Assembly: GCA_023953835.1 (NCBI GenBank)
Contig: JAMLJB010000001.1
Coordinates: 1,054,001-1,118,000, forward strand
Direction: 5' to 3'
Length of the DNA: 64,000 bases
Origin: Rhizobiaceae bacterium
GTDB lineage: Bacteria; Pseudomonadota; Alphaproteobacteria; Rhizobiales; Rhizobiaceae
Shown: positions 44,257 to 53,335 of the stretch, in pieces
Layout: every line of letters begins with the position of its first letter
Numbering within the stretch: position 1 is the first letter of the stretch
Position numbers and translations under genes: made by a program
Notes under the pieces: generated by a model
Database searches by the model: none
The model's input: the letters and a program-made list of their open reading frames with translations, nothing else
Told to the model about the DNA's origin: nothing

Positions 44257-45455
44257 CTCGCGCGCATCTCCTCATTGATCCGAGCCATGTCCTTTTCGCG
44301 CGGGGCGTCATCGAGGTTCAGCACCGGCAATTCCCTGCGCAGGTGATCGTGGTGCGTGCGCACGCCATATTCGAGGTCCGAGAGGAAGAAGCCCGCAAAG
44401 GCCTGCGATTGCATCGCCTCGTTCGACCAGACTGACAGTTGCACGTCCTCTGCCATGGTGTCGCGGTCGATGCGCATGGCGAGGTAGCGCGCGGCAACCT
44501 GCTCCCGGCTTTCGTCGCGGAAGCGATAGACCGAGCCGCGCAGCACGGATTCGCCGGTCGAGAGCGGGAATTCCTGATAGAACTGCACCGACTCCGGCAT
44601 CAGAGTGATGACATTGTTCGGAAACAGCCCGTAATAGATCCATGCCTTGCGCAGGTGCTCAGGTAGATGGGTCGGCTCCGGCGCGATGCTGACATAGTTC
44701 CTGACGCTCCAGCGCCGCCCCGCATGCGGGTTGTAGGTCGCAAACGAACGCGACACGCCGTTGACGAACGGCTCGTCGAAATAGGTCGAGCCGTAAAGGT
44801 CCTGCAAGGCGGGATGCGCCATCGCGACGTGATAGCCCTCATTGTCCACATCACGCACCGACTTCCAGTTCACCGGCGTGGTCTGCGTCCACGGCTCCGC
44901 GACCGGCACGAGGTCGGCAATGTTGTAGTGGGAGATTTCCCCTTCGATCGGCCTGAACAGTTCGGCCACGGACGGTTGCGGACCGCGCCGGAAGCGGATG
45001 AATACGAACCCCATCCAGATTTCCAGATCGAGCGGGATCAGGCCGAATTCGGTCTTGTCGAGGTCGGGGAAGCTGCGCGGACGCGCCGCGCCGCGCAAGG
45101 TGCCATCCAGATTGTAGACCCATCCGTGAAACGGGCAGACCAGCGCATTCCTGCAATGGCCCTTTTCGTCGGCCACGACCCGCGATCCGCGATGGCGGCA
45201 GATATTGTGAAAGGCGCGCACCACGCCGTCTTTGCCGCGCAGGACGAGCGCGCGCTCGCCCACCGCGTCGAAGGTGAGATAGTCGCCCGGTTCGGGTACG
45301 TCCGCGACATGGCAGGCGATCTGCCAGTGATTGCGGAACAGGTGCTCTTTCTCCAGCTCGAGAAAGGCAGGGCTGTGATAGCTCCAGCCCGGTAGGCCAC
45401 GCCGGTCCCAATTGTCCGGCACTGCCACATTGAGCAGGTGCTGGTCCATTTTCAT
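44253..45455 (-). CDS. Rieske non-haem iron oxygenase, alpha subunit
   Basis: 400 residues. The Rieske cluster motif is C-x-H (ICRHRGS) with a 16-17 residue gap to CPFHGW. The mononuclear iron site is in the NWKSVRDVDNEGYHVAMAHP region, with two His ligands (in pieces). The length and motifs fit the GbcA/stachydrine/carnitine demethylase group of single-type alpha subunits. No reductase gene is adjacent. An ATG at 45449 may be the true start, since GAG lies too close to the first. Its promoter carries the TTGAA-N6-TTCAA palindrome. Confidence 0.88.
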   Translation of the reverse strand: MKMDQHLLNVAVPDNWDRRGLPGWSYHSPAFLELEKEHLFRNHWQIACHVADVPEPGDYLTFDAVGERALVLRGKDGVVRAFHNICRHRGSRVVADEKGHCRNALVCPFHGWVYNLDGTLRGAARPRSFPDLDKTEFGLIPLDLEIWMGFVFIRFRRGPQPSVAELFRPIEGEISHYNIADLVPVAEPWTQTTPVNWKSVRDVDNEGYHVAMAHPALQDLYGSTYFDEPFVNGVSRSFATYNPHAGRRWSVRNYVSIAPEPTHLPEHLRKAWIYYGLFPNNVITLMPESVQFYQEFPLSTGESVLRGSVYRFRDESREQVAARYLAMRIDRDTMAEDVQLSVWSNEAMQSQAFAGFFLSDLEYGVRTHHDHLRRELPVLNLDDAPREKDMARINEEMRAS

Positions 45456-45465
45456 AGCTCTAACT

Positions 45466-45485
45466 TATTGAATATTCATTCAATA
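45466..45485. promoter_or_regulatory. TTGAA-N6-TTCAA operator before the Rieske gene
   Basis: TATTGAAT-ATTC-ATTCAATA is a perfect inverted repeat with eight-base arms, 11 bases upstream of the Rieske start codon. It shares TTGAA-N6-TTCAA with the site at 39536-39551. It would overlap the transcript start and so fits repression by the BetI-like regulator. The rest of the gap to 45558 is AT-rich with no other clear feature. Confidence 0.7.
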
Positions 45486-45558
45486 GAAGCATATTTCTCA
45501 TTAAAACGCAATGCGTTAGAAGATATTTCAATTAATCCATTGATCTGGTTGACGGATT

Positions 45559-46533
45559 TCAGGCCCGCCTCAGACGGCCGGGCGGCTTTCCAAATGCGGC
45601 GGAGAATGCGCGCGAAAAGCTGGCGGTCGAACCGAACCCCGTGCGCGCCGCGACATCGGCCATGGGCAGGCGCGTATCGATCACGAGTCGCCGCGCGGCG
45701 CTGAGGCGCAGGCGCTGGTAGTAGGCGCCCGGCGTCTCGCCGATGGCCTTGCGGAAGATGGTTTCCAGCGTGCGGGTCGTCACGCCGGTTCGGGCGGCGA
45801 GCACGGTTGTGCTGAGCGGTTCGTCCAGATGGCTCTCCATCAACCCGATGGCCTGCGCGACGCGCCGGTCGAAGCCATCGAGACGGCCCAGCGAGACGAG
45901 AGGCTGCGTGTCCGCCGCGTTATGCGCCTGATCGTAGATGAACACGCTGGCGACATCGAGCGCGACCGCCATGCCGAGGCGGCTGCGGATCAGATGCAGC
46001 ATCAGGTCGAATATGGGCGACGCGCCCCCGGCAGTGAATGCGGGGCCGTCGATCACATAGCGGTCGGGCCGCACATTGATGGCCGGAAAGGCCTGCGCGA
46101 AATCCTCCAGATCCTCCCAGTGGGTGGTGGCCTGACGCCCGTCGAGCAGCCCTGCCCGGGCCAGCAGCCATGAACCGGCCTCCACACCACCGAAGCTGCG
46201 CGCCATGCGTGCGCCCTTGCGCAGCGCCGACAAGAGCGGGCGCGACACGGTTTCGCGCGTGCCGAAGCCGCCGATGACGATGAGCATATCGGACGCCTCG
46301 GCCCGGAACGCGCCGTCGACCATGACCGGCAGGCCGCTCGTGGTGCGCGGCGCCTCGCCGTCCACCGAGAATATCCGCCAGTCGAACAGCCTTTCGCCTG
46401 CAATGCGGTTTGCGGCCCTCAGCGGATCGATGGTCGAGGCGACGCACATGATGGAGGCGTTGGCGAGCACCAGGACGGTGATCGACAATGGCGCGCGCTC
46501 CTCCCTGAACACGTTGCGTATTTCGTTTTTCAT
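45559..46533 (-). CDS. GlxA-family AraC-type activator (GbdR/CdhR-like)
   Basis: 324 residues from the ATG at 46533. An N-terminal DJ-1/PfpI-like amidotransferase domain (about 15-190, with LIVIGGFGTRET and GVEAGSWLLARAGLLDGRQATTHWEDLEDF in pieces) is joined to a C-terminal AraC double helix-turn-helix (about 215-322; SHLDEPLSTTVLAARTGVTTRTLETIFRKAIG in pieces). This design is shared by GbdR and CdhR, activators of glycine betaine and carnitine breakdown. It diverges from the acyl-CoA dehydrogenase gene, its probable target. Confidence 0.9.
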   Translation of the reverse strand: MKNEIRNVFREERAPLSITVLVLANASIMCVASTIDPLRAANRIAGERLFDWRIFSVDGEAPRTTSGLPVMVDGAFRAEASDMLIVIGGFGTRETVSRPLLSALRKGARMARSFGGVEAGSWLLARAGLLDGRQATTHWEDLEDFAQAFPAINVRPDRYVIDGPAFTAGGASPIFDLMLHLIRSRLGMAVALDVASVFIYDQAHNAADTQPLVSLGRLDGFDRRVAQAIGLMESHLDEPLSTTVLAARTGVTTRTLETIFRKAIGETPGAYYQRLRLSAARRLVIDTRLPMADVAARTGFGSTASFSRAFSAAFGKPPGRLRRA

Positions 46534-46606
46534 CAATCACGTTTCGTAATTGGTGAATCATGTGAACGCAAGGCTGGCATGATGGCGCGTCTTGCGGGAG
46601 CAGCCC

Positions 46607-47770
46607 ATGCAGTTCGGATTGAGCGAAGAACAGCAACTCATTGTCGATACGACGCGCGCATTCGTGGAAAACGAGTTGTACCCGCATGAGGCGGAGGTTG
46701 AGCGCACCGGCACCCTGCGCCGCGAGCTGATCGAGGAGATCAAGGCCAAAGCCATCGCCGCCGGTCTCTACGCGGCCAACATGCCCGCCGATGTCGGTGG
46801 GGCGGGCCTCGATACGGTGACATGGCTGCTTTACGAAAAGGAGCTTGGGCGCGCCAGCTACGCGCTGCACTGGAACTGCGTGGCGCGGCCTTCCAACATA
46901 TTGCTGGCGGGCACGGCGGAGCAGCGGGAAACATATCTCTTTCCCTGCATTCGTGGCGAAAAATCGGACTGCCTTGCAATGACCGAACCCAATGCGGGGT
47001 CCGACCTGCGCAGCATGCAGGCGAGCGCCGTCCGCGACGGTGACGACTGGGTGCTGAACGGCACCAAGCATTTCATCAGCCATGCCGACATGGCCGATTT
47101 CGCAATCGTGTTCATGGCGAGCGGCGAGGAGGACGGGCCGCGCGGCAAGCGCAAGAAGATCACCGCGTTCTTCGTGGACAAGGGCACGCAGGGCTTCACC
47201 GTTCGCGACGGATACCGGAACGTCTCGCATCGGGGATACACCAATTCCGTGCTCGAGTTCGACGATTGCCGCGTGCCCGCGAGCCAGGTGCTGGGCGAGG
47301 TGCACAAGGGCTTCGAGGTTGCAAACACATGGCTGGGCGCGACGCGGTTGCAGGTGGCGGCGACCTGTCTTGGGCGCGCCGAGCGGGCTTTCGGACATGC
47401 GGTTGCCTATGCCGCCGAGCGGCGGCAGTTCGGCCAGCAGATCGGCAAGTTCCAAGGCGTATCCTTCAAGCTGGCCGACATGGCGACGGAAATGAAGGCC
47501 GCCAACCTGCTCGTGTTCGAGGCGGGCTGGAAATACGACCAGAACACCGTGACGGACGAGGACATGGCGATGGCCAAGCTCAAGGCCACCGAGATGCTCG
47601 CCTTCGTGGCCGACGAAGCGATCCAGATTCACGGCGGCATGGGATTGATGAACGACCTGCCGCTGGAGCGCATCTGGCGCGACGCGCGCGTCGAGCGGAT
47701 CTGGGAAGGCACCAGCGAAATCCAGCGCCATATCATTTCGCGAGCGCTCCTGCGGGCCGTGGGCGGCTGA
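46607..47770 (+). CDS. Acyl-CoA dehydrogenase
   Basis: 387 residues from the ATG at 46607 (GGGAG upstream). Signature segments: CLAMTEPNAGSDLRSM, WVLNGTKHFISHADMADF, and the catalytic-base region IHGGMGLMNDLPLERIWRDARVERIWEGTSEIQRHIISR in pieces. The protein has an unusually hydrophilic loop EEDGPRGKRKKI. It would introduce a 2,3-double bond in an acyl-CoA such as gamma-butyrobetainyl-CoA. It is two bases before the ligase gene, heading a three-gene operon. Confidence 0.93.
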   Translation: MQFGLSEEQQLIVDTTRAFVENELYPHEAEVERTGTLRRELIEEIKAKAIAAGLYAANMPADVGGAGLDTVTWLLYEKELGRASYALHWNCVARPSNILLAGTAEQRETYLFPCIRGEKSDCLAMTEPNAGSDLRSMQASAVRDGDDWVLNGTKHFISHADMADFAIVFMASGEEDGPRGKRKKITAFFVDKGTQGFTVRDGYRNVSHRGYTNSVLEFDDCRVPASQVLGEVHKGFEVANTWLGATRLQVAATCLGRAERAFGHAVAYAAERRQFGQQIGKFQGVSFKLADMATEMKAANLLVFEAGWKYDQNTVTDEDMAMAKLKATEMLAFVADEAIQIHGGMGLMNDLPLERIWRDARVERIWEGTSEIQRHIISRALLRAVGG

Positions 47771-47771
47771 C

Positions 47772-49823
47772 ATGCATCGCCTTGAACGGCTTTTAAGGCC
47801 GCGCTCCATCGCCGTGTTCGGCGGGTCGTTCGCGGCAAATGTCGTGCAGCAATGCCGAAAGATGGGCTTTGCCGGCGAGGTCTGGCCGGTTCACCCCAGC
47901 AAGGCGGAGGTGCACGGCGTGCAAGCCTATCGAGGCGTGGACGATCTTCCAGACGTGCCGGACGCCGCGTTCGTCGGCGTCAACCGGATGCTGACCATCG
48001 ACATCGTGCGGCAGTTGCGCGAGCGCGGCGCGGGCGGTGCGATCTGCTTTGCGGCGGGCTTTCTGGAGGCCGGGGCGGAGGGCGCACGGTTGCAGGACGA
48101 ACTTCTCGCGGCGGCGGCGGACATGCCGATCATCGGGCCGAATTGCTACGGCCTGATCAATTATGCGGACGGCGCGCTGCTATGGCCCGACCAGCATGGC
48201 GGCGAACGGCTCAGCGGCGGGCGCGGCGTGGCGATCCTGACGCAGTCGTCCAACATCGCCATCAACATGACCATGCAGAAGCGCGGCCTGCCGCTGGCCT
48301 ATGTCATGACGGCGGGCAACCAGGCGCAAACGGGCCTGTCCGAACTGGCGCTCGGCCTGATCGAGGATGAGCGCGTCTCCGCGCTCGGCCTGCACATCGA
48401 GGGCTTCGATTCGGTGGAGGGGTTCGAGCGGCTCGCGGCGCGGGCGCGCGACCTCGGCAAGCCGATCGTCGCCATGAAGGTCGGGCGCTCCGAGCAGGCG
48501 CGCGCCGGAACGCTGTCGCACACGGCCTCGCTCGCCGGATCGGACGCCGCCTCTGACGCCTTTTTGCGGCGGCTGGGCATCGCGCGGCTCGATTCCGTTC
48601 CCGCCTTCCTCGAAGCGCTGAAGCTGGTCCACGTGCATGGGGCCCTTCCGGGCAACCGCCTGTCCTCCATGAGTTGTTCGGGCGGCGAAGCCTCCGTGAT
48701 GGCCGACAGCGTCGAGGGCCGAAATCTGGTGTTTCCGGCATTGGGCGAGGCTCATCGCGAGCGCGTCGGCGAAACACTCGGACCGCTCGTCGCCGTCGCC
48801 AACCCGCTCGACTACCATACCTTCATCTGGAACGACGAGGAGGCCATGCGGAACACCTTTTCCGCGATGGTTTCCGGCGATTTCGACCTGAACATGCTGG
48901 TGCTGGATTTTCCGAGGAGCGACCGCTGTTCCGACGCCGACTGGCAACCGACGCTGCGCGCCTTCGAGACGGCATTGACGACGAACGCCGCGCGCGGGGC
49001 CGTGGTGGCCTCCATGCCCGAAAACATGCCGGAGGCTCAGGCTCAATCGCTGGTCGCGCGGGGTATCGCGCCGCTATTCGGGATCGAAGAAGCGATGGAG
49101 GCCGCGCAGGCCGCAAGCGCAATCGGCGCGGCATGGGGCGCGCCACCTCCCGCCGCTGTCAACGGCGCAAAACGCGGCGAGGCGCGCGGGGGCCGCGAGA
49201 CTCTCGATGAAGCAAGCGCCAAGCTCTTGCTGCGCGAGGCCGGTCTGAGGGTGCCGCAAGGCGTTGTCGTTCACTCGCCGGCGGATGCCGTGCGGGCGGC
49301 GGAGAATCTGGGTTACCCAATCGCGCTCAAGGCGCTGGGCGTGGCGCACAAGTCGGAGGCAGGCGCAGTCAGGCTCAATCTCGCAACCGAGCAGGCCGTC
49401 GAGGACGCCGCGCGCGACCTGTTGCCGCTTGGAAGCGGCGTCTATGTCGAGACGATGATTGCAGGGGGGATAGCCGAATTGATCGTCGGAATTGTGCACG
49501 ATCCGCTTTTCGGGCCGGTCATGACCATTGGAACGGGCGGCGTGCTGGTCGAACTCTTGCAGGACAGTGCGACGCTGCTCCTGCCTGCCTTGCGCGGAGA
49601 GATCGAGCGGGCATTGCGCGGTTTGAAGATGTTTCCCCTGCTGGACGGGTACCGGGGCAGGCCGAAGGCGGATGTCCGCGCCGCCATCGACGCGATCCGC
49701 GCGATTGCCGCCTTCGCGCTTTCGAACGATCTCGAAGAGCTGGACATCAACCCCCTGATCGTGTGCGCTGAAGGCAAGGGCGCATGGGTTGCCGATGCAT
49801 TGATGGTTCGGAGGAAGCAATGA
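47772..49823 (+). CDS. NDP-forming acyl-CoA ligase
   Basis: 683 residues. An N-terminal CoA-binding Rossmann domain (PRSIAVFGGSFAANVVQQC), a succinyl-CoA-synthetase-like middle (TQSSNIAINMTMQKRGLPLAYVMTAGNQAQTGLSEL in pieces, with the active-site His in GTLSHTASLAGSD), and an ATP-grasp C-terminal half (GYPIALKALGVAHKSEAGAV, VYVETMIAGGIAELIVGIVHDPLFGPVMTIGTGG in pieces) make a full-length ACD-type ligase. It would activate the carboxylate substrate as CoA ester. Overlaps the next gene by four bases. Confidence 0.9.
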   Translation: MHRLERLLRPRSIAVFGGSFAANVVQQCRKMGFAGEVWPVHPSKAEVHGVQAYRGVDDLPDVPDAAFVGVNRMLTIDIVRQLRERGAGGAICFAAGFLEAGAEGARLQDELLAAAADMPIIGPNCYGLINYADGALLWPDQHGGERLSGGRGVAILTQSSNIAINMTMQKRGLPLAYVMTAGNQAQTGLSELALGLIEDERVSALGLHIEGFDSVEGFERLAARARDLGKPIVAMKVGRSEQARAGTLSHTASLAGSDAASDAFLRRLGIARLDSVPAFLEALKLVHVHGALPGNRLSSMSCSGGEASVMADSVEGRNLVFPALGEAHRERVGETLGPLVAVANPLDYHTFIWNDEEAMRNTFSAMVSGDFDLNMLVLDFPRSDRCSDADWQPTLRAFETALTTNAARGAVVASMPENMPEAQAQSLVARGIAPLFGIEEAMEAAQAASAIGAAWGAPPPAAVNGAKRGEARGGRETLDEASAKLLLREAGLRVPQGVVVHSPADAVRAAENLGYPIALKALGVAHKSEAGAVRLNLATEQAVEDAARDLLPLGSGVYVETMIAGGIAELIVGIVHDPLFGPVMTIGTGGVLVELLQDSATLLLPALRGEIERALRGLKMFPLLDGYRGRPKADVRAAIDAIRAIAAFALSNDLEELDINPLIVCAEGKGAWVADALMVRRKQ

Positions 49824-50602
49824 GCGCAGTGGTCAAGACACGCCGCGAGGGCGGCATTCTGGAGGTCACGCTCGACCGGCCCAAGGCGAACGCCATCGAC
49901 CTGGCGACCTCGCGCATCATGGGCAAGGCGTTCGAGGCTTTCCGTGACGATCCCGACCTGCGCGTCGCCATATTGAAGACGGCGGGAGACAGGTTCTTCT
50001 CAGCCGGATGGGACCTGAAAGCCGCGGCGGCGGGTGATGCGGTCGATGGCGACTATGGCGTCGGCGGCTTCGGCGGTTTGCAGGAGTTGCGCGACCTCAA
50101 CAAGCCGGTGATCGCCTGCGTCAACGGCATGGCGGTCGGCGGCGGGTTCGAACTCGCGCTTTCCTGCGACCTGATTTACGCGGCGGAGCATGCGAGCTTC
50201 GCGCTGCCGGAGATACGGGCGGGGACGCTGGCCGACGCGGCGACGATCAAATTGCCGAAGCGCATTCCCTATCACGTCGCGATGGACCTGCTGCTGACCG
50301 GGCGCTGGATGGATGTGCAGGAGGCGCATCGCTGGGGGCTGGTCAACGAAATCCTGCCGACGGACAAGCTCGATGCGCGGGTCTGGGAGATTGCGCGATT
50401 GCTCGCAAGCGGCCCGCCGCTGGTCTTTGCCGCGATCAAGGAAGTGGCCCGCCGCGCCGAAGCGATGGAGTTCCAGGACGCGATGAACTGGGTCACGAAG
50501 CGGAAATTCCGCACCGTGGATGTGCTCTATGCGTCGGAGGATGGCCTTGAGGGATTCAAGGCCTTTGCCGAAAAGCGCGAGCCGGTGTGGAAGGGGCGAT
50601 AG
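49820..50602 (+). CDS. Enoyl-CoA hydratase family, carnitinyl-CoA dehydratase (CaiD) type
   Basis: 260 residues from the ATG at 49820 (GGAGGAAGCA upstream). The crotonase oxyanion loops are FFSAGWDLKAAA and VNGMAVGGGFELALSCDLIYAAEHASFALPEIRAGTLAD in pieces. The AVGGGFELAL and LTGRWMDVQEAHRWGLVNEI segments resemble CaiD. With the ligase and dehydrogenase it could convert gamma-butyrobetaine or crotonobetaine to carnitinyl-CoA. The Glu pair used for general acid-base catalysis in simple hydratases is only partly kept. Confidence 0.88.
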   Translation: MSAVVKTRREGGILEVTLDRPKANAIDLATSRIMGKAFEAFRDDPDLRVAILKTAGDRFFSAGWDLKAAAAGDAVDGDYGVGGFGGLQELRDLNKPVIACVNGMAVGGGFELALSCDLIYAAEHASFALPEIRAGTLADAATIKLPKRIPYHVAMDLLLTGRWMDVQEAHRWGLVNEILPTDKLDARVWEIARLLASGPPLVFAAIKEVARRAEAMEFQDAMNWVTKRKFRTVDVLYASEDGLEGFKAFAEKREPVWKGR

Positions 50603-50635
50603 CGGCAAGGCAGGCGCTGCCCCTCATCCGCCTGC

Positions 50636-51154
50636 CTACGCTTCCGCGATGTCGGGAATGCGCAGCACCTGTCCCGGATAGATCTTGTCGGGGTGCTTGA
50701 GCATCGGCTTGTTGGCTTCAAAGATGATGGTGTGCTTTGCGCCCTTGCCCTTGCCGTAGTTGACCTCGGCGATCTTCCACAGATTGTCGCCCTTTTTCAC
50801 CGTGTAGAATTTCGGCTCTTTTGCAGGAGCGGCGGCCTTGACCAGTTCGGTCATGTCCACGCCGCCATCGAGCTTGATGCCGGATTCCGGCGGCACGATC
50901 TTCAACTCTCCTGCTTCGACTTTCGAAACGCCAAGCGTGTTGCCGACCGCAATGATCGCTTTCTCGAAAATCGACTGATCGGCCACCACGCCTTTCAGGA
51001 TCGCCTTGTCGCCCTGCACCTCGATCTGGACGTTCTCGGTGCCGAGCTTGTTGGAATCGAGTTCCTTCTTGAGCGCATCGGCACTGGGCGTTTCCTCATC
51101 GTCACCTATGCCGAGTTTGTGACCGACCTTCTTCACGAAATCGAAAATGCCCAT
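50636..51154 (-). CDS. BON-LysM protein (Kbp/YgaU-like)
   Basis: 172 residues. The BON domain (about 25-95, IEVQGDKAILKGVVADQ) is followed by a linker with APAKEPK and a LysM domain (about 115-168, YTVKKGDNLWKIAEVNYG). No signal peptide is present, as in the cytoplasmic potassium-binding protein Kbp. E. coli Kbp is 149 residues. It senses potassium there; the same role is likely but inferred. Confidence 0.88.
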   Translation of the reverse strand: MGIFDFVKKVGHKLGIGDDEETPSADALKKELDSNKLGTENVQIEVQGDKAILKGVVADQSIFEKAIIAVGNTLGVSKVEAGELKIVPPESGIKLDGGVDMTELVKAAAPAKEPKFYTVKKGDNLWKIAEVNYGKGKGAKHTIIFEANKPMLKHPDKIYPGQVLRIPDIAEA

Positions 51155-51227
51155 GCCTGATGGCCTCCTGATGCAGATATCCGGGCCGACATTGGCATTG
51201 CCTTAGAGCAAGGGCAAGTTGTTGTGA

Positions 51228-51668
51228 TTAGTCCCGGTCAACCTTTCCGCGCATCTTCTTGACGGTGGAGCGCCCGGCCTTGGCTTTCAGCCGTCGCTCA
51301 ACTGAGCCCTTGGTGGGCCGGGTTTTCTTGCGCGGTGGCGGAGGCGGTTCCGCCGCGCGCGCCAACAGTTCGACCAGTCGTTCCAGCGCGTCGGCGCGGT
51401 TGCGCTCCTGCGTGCGAAAGCGCGCCGCTTCAATCAGGATTGCGCCATCGCGCGTGGCGCGCTGGCCGGCAAGCTTGAGTGCGCGTGCACGAACGCGCTC
51501 GGACAAGCCCGGCGCGTTTGCCGCGTCGAAGCGAAGCTGCACCGCGGTCGCGACCTTGTTGACATTCTGCCCGCCCGGTCCCGACGCACGGATGAAGCTC
51601 TCCGACAGGTCGCCGGGATGGATCGCCGCCTCGGCGCTGATGCGAATGATGTCTTCCGCCATAAGCAT
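51228..51668 (-). CDS. arfB: Alternative ribosome-rescue factor ArfB
   Basis: 146 residues. The catalytic GGQ lies in ASGPGGQNVNKVAT near residue 32, and the C-terminal tail is basic and unstructured (PRKKTRPTKGSVERRLKAKAG in pieces), as needed to enter the empty mRNA channel. It releases peptides from stalled ribosomes. The ATG at 51662 is an equal alternative start. The gene lies between the Kbp-like gene and pckA. Confidence 0.93.
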   Translation of the reverse strand: MLMAEDIIRISAEAAIHPGDLSESFIRASGPGGQNVNKVATAVQLRFDAANAPGLSERVRARALKLAGQRATRDGAILIEAARFRTQERNRADALERLVELLARAAEPPPPPRKKTRPTKGSVERRLKAKAGRSTVKKMRGKVDRD

Positions 51669-51695
51669 CTTGATGCCGTCTGGCGCGCAAAAAGA

Positions 51696-51720
51696 AAAGG
51701 CCGGAAAAGCTCCGGCCTTT
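51696..51720 (-). terminator. Terminator of pckA
   Basis: AAAGGCCGGA, loop AAAGC, TCCGGCCTTT forms a 10-base-pair hairpin. On the minus strand it is followed by TCTTTTT, giving a good Rho-independent terminator right after the pckA stop. Confidence 0.9.
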
Positions 51721-51727
51721 CGAATGC

Positions 51728-53335
51728 TTATTCGGCGGCGATCCGCAGACCGGGCGCTGCGCCGCGCACGTGATCGTCGACATGGTCCTCGAACTTGGCG
51801 AAGTTGGTGACGAACATGTCCACAAGCTTGCGGGCCTGCCGATCATAGGCGTTTGCGTCGGCCCACGTCGATCGCGGATCGAGGATCTTGCTGTCCACGC
51901 CCGGCACCGACACTGGAACCTCGAAGCCGAAATTGGGATCGGTGCGGAACTCCGCGCCCTTGAGCGAACCGTCGAGCGCGGCCGCGAGCAAAGCGCGGGT
52001 CGCGCGGATCGGCATGCGGTGGCCGACACCATAGGCTCCGCCGGTCCAGCCCGTGTTCACCAGCCAGCAATCCACATTGTGTTCGGCGATCAGCTCGCGC
52101 AGCAGATTGCCGTATTCCGACGGATGGCGCGGCATGAAAGGCGCGCCGAAGCAGGTCGAGAAGGTCGCTTCCGGCTCGGTGACGCCCTTTTCGGTCCCGG
52201 CAACCTTGGCGGTGTAGCCGGACAGAAAGTGATACATCGCCTGCGCGGGCGTCAGTTTCGCAATGGGCGGCATCACGCCGAATGCGTCGGCGGTGAGCAT
52301 GACGATATTCTTCGGATGCGGCGCGCGGCCGGTCTTGCTCGCATTAGGGATGAAATCGAGCGGATAAGCGCAGCGCGTGTTTTCGGTCAGCGAACCGTCA
52401 TTGAAGTCGGGCGTGCGACGGGCATCCAGAACGACGTTCTCAAGCACGGTGCCGAAGCGCTGCGTTGTGGCGAAAATCTCCGGCTCGGCTTCCGCCGAAA
52501 GCTTGATCGTCTTGGCGTAGCAGCCGCCTTCGAAATTGAAGATGCCGTCCGGCCCCCAGCCATGCTCGTCGTCGCCGACAAGCGTACGCGACGGGTCCGC
52601 GGACAAGGTGGTCTTGCCTGTGCCGGACAGGCCGAAGAACACGGCCGAGTTGCCGGTGTCGTTGGTGTTTGCCGAGCAATGCATCGGCATGACCTTGGAC
52701 TGCGGCAGGAAAAAGTTGAGCACTGTGAAGACGGATTTCTTCATCTCGCCCGCATAGGACGTGCCGCCGATCAGCACAATCATGCGCGTCAGGTCGACGG
52801 CAATGACGGTCTGGGTGCGGGTGCCGTGCCGCGCCGGATCGGCGCGGAAGGACGGCAGGTCGATGATGGTCATCTTCGGCGCGAAACCGGCGAGCGCCGC
52901 CTCGTCGGGACGGATCAGCAGGTTGCGGATGAACAGCGAGTGCCACGCATATTCTGTGACGACACGCACGGGAAGCTGCTGCGCCTCGTCCGCGCCGCCG
53001 ATCAGGTCCTGCGCGAAAAGGTCGAGAGACGCTGCATGCGCAATGAAGTCGTCCAGCAGAACATCGAACTGCGCCGGCGCAATCGCGGCGTTGTTGTCCC
53101 ACCAGATGGTACCTTCGGTCGTGGCGTCGCGCACCACGAACTTGTCCTTGGGAGAACGGCCCGTATGTTGGCCGGTATAGGCGACCAGAGCGCCCTCGGC
53201 GGTGATCTTCGCCTCGCCCCGGCGCACCGCCTCTTCATAAAGCTCCGCCGCCGCAAGATTGGTGAACACCTTGCCGCTGGTTGCAAGTTCCCTGCCCGCA
53301 AGCCGTGCAACCGGCTCGTGCCCATTCGTCGCCAT
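51728..53335 (-). CDS. pckA: Phosphoenolpyruvate carboxykinase (ATP)
   Basis: 535 residues, standard for the ATP-type enzyme. Kinase-1a motif [11 protein letters not shown], the kinase-2 region around LVGDDEHGW, the substrate segment RSPKDKFVV and the adenine-binding [10 protein letters not shown] are present. It converts oxaloacetate to PEP, the first step of gluconeogenesis. In S. meliloti it is required for growth on dicarboxylates and is controlled by the LacI-type PckR. It diverges from chvI, with palindromes in between, the conserved rhizobial order. Confidence 0.97.
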   Translation of the reverse strand: MATNGHEPVARLAGRELATSGKVFTNLAAAELYEEAVRRGEAKITAEGALVAYTGQHTGRSPKDKFVVRDATTEGTIWWDNNAAIAPAQFDVLLDDFIAHAASLDLFAQDLIGGADEAQQLPVRVVTEYAWHSLFIRNLLIRPDEAALAGFAPKMTIIDLPSFRADPARHGTRTQTVIAVDLTRMIVLIGGTSYAGEMKKSVFTVLNFFLPQSKVMPMHCSANTNDTGNSAVFFGLSGTGKTTLSADPSRTLVGDDEHGWGPDGIFNFEGGCYAKTIKLSAEAEPEIFATTQRFGTVLENVVLDARRTPDFNDGSLTENTRCAYPLDFIPNASKTGRAPHPKNIVMLTADAFGVMPPIAKLTPAQAMYHFLSGYTAKVAGTEKGVTEPEATFSTCFGAPFMPRHPSEYGNLLRELIAEHNVDCWLVNTGWTGGAYGVGHRMPIRATRALLAAALDGSLKGAEFRTDPNFGFEVPVSVPGVDSKILDPRSTWADANAYDRQARKLVDMFVTNFAKFEDHVDDHVRGAAPGLRIAAE

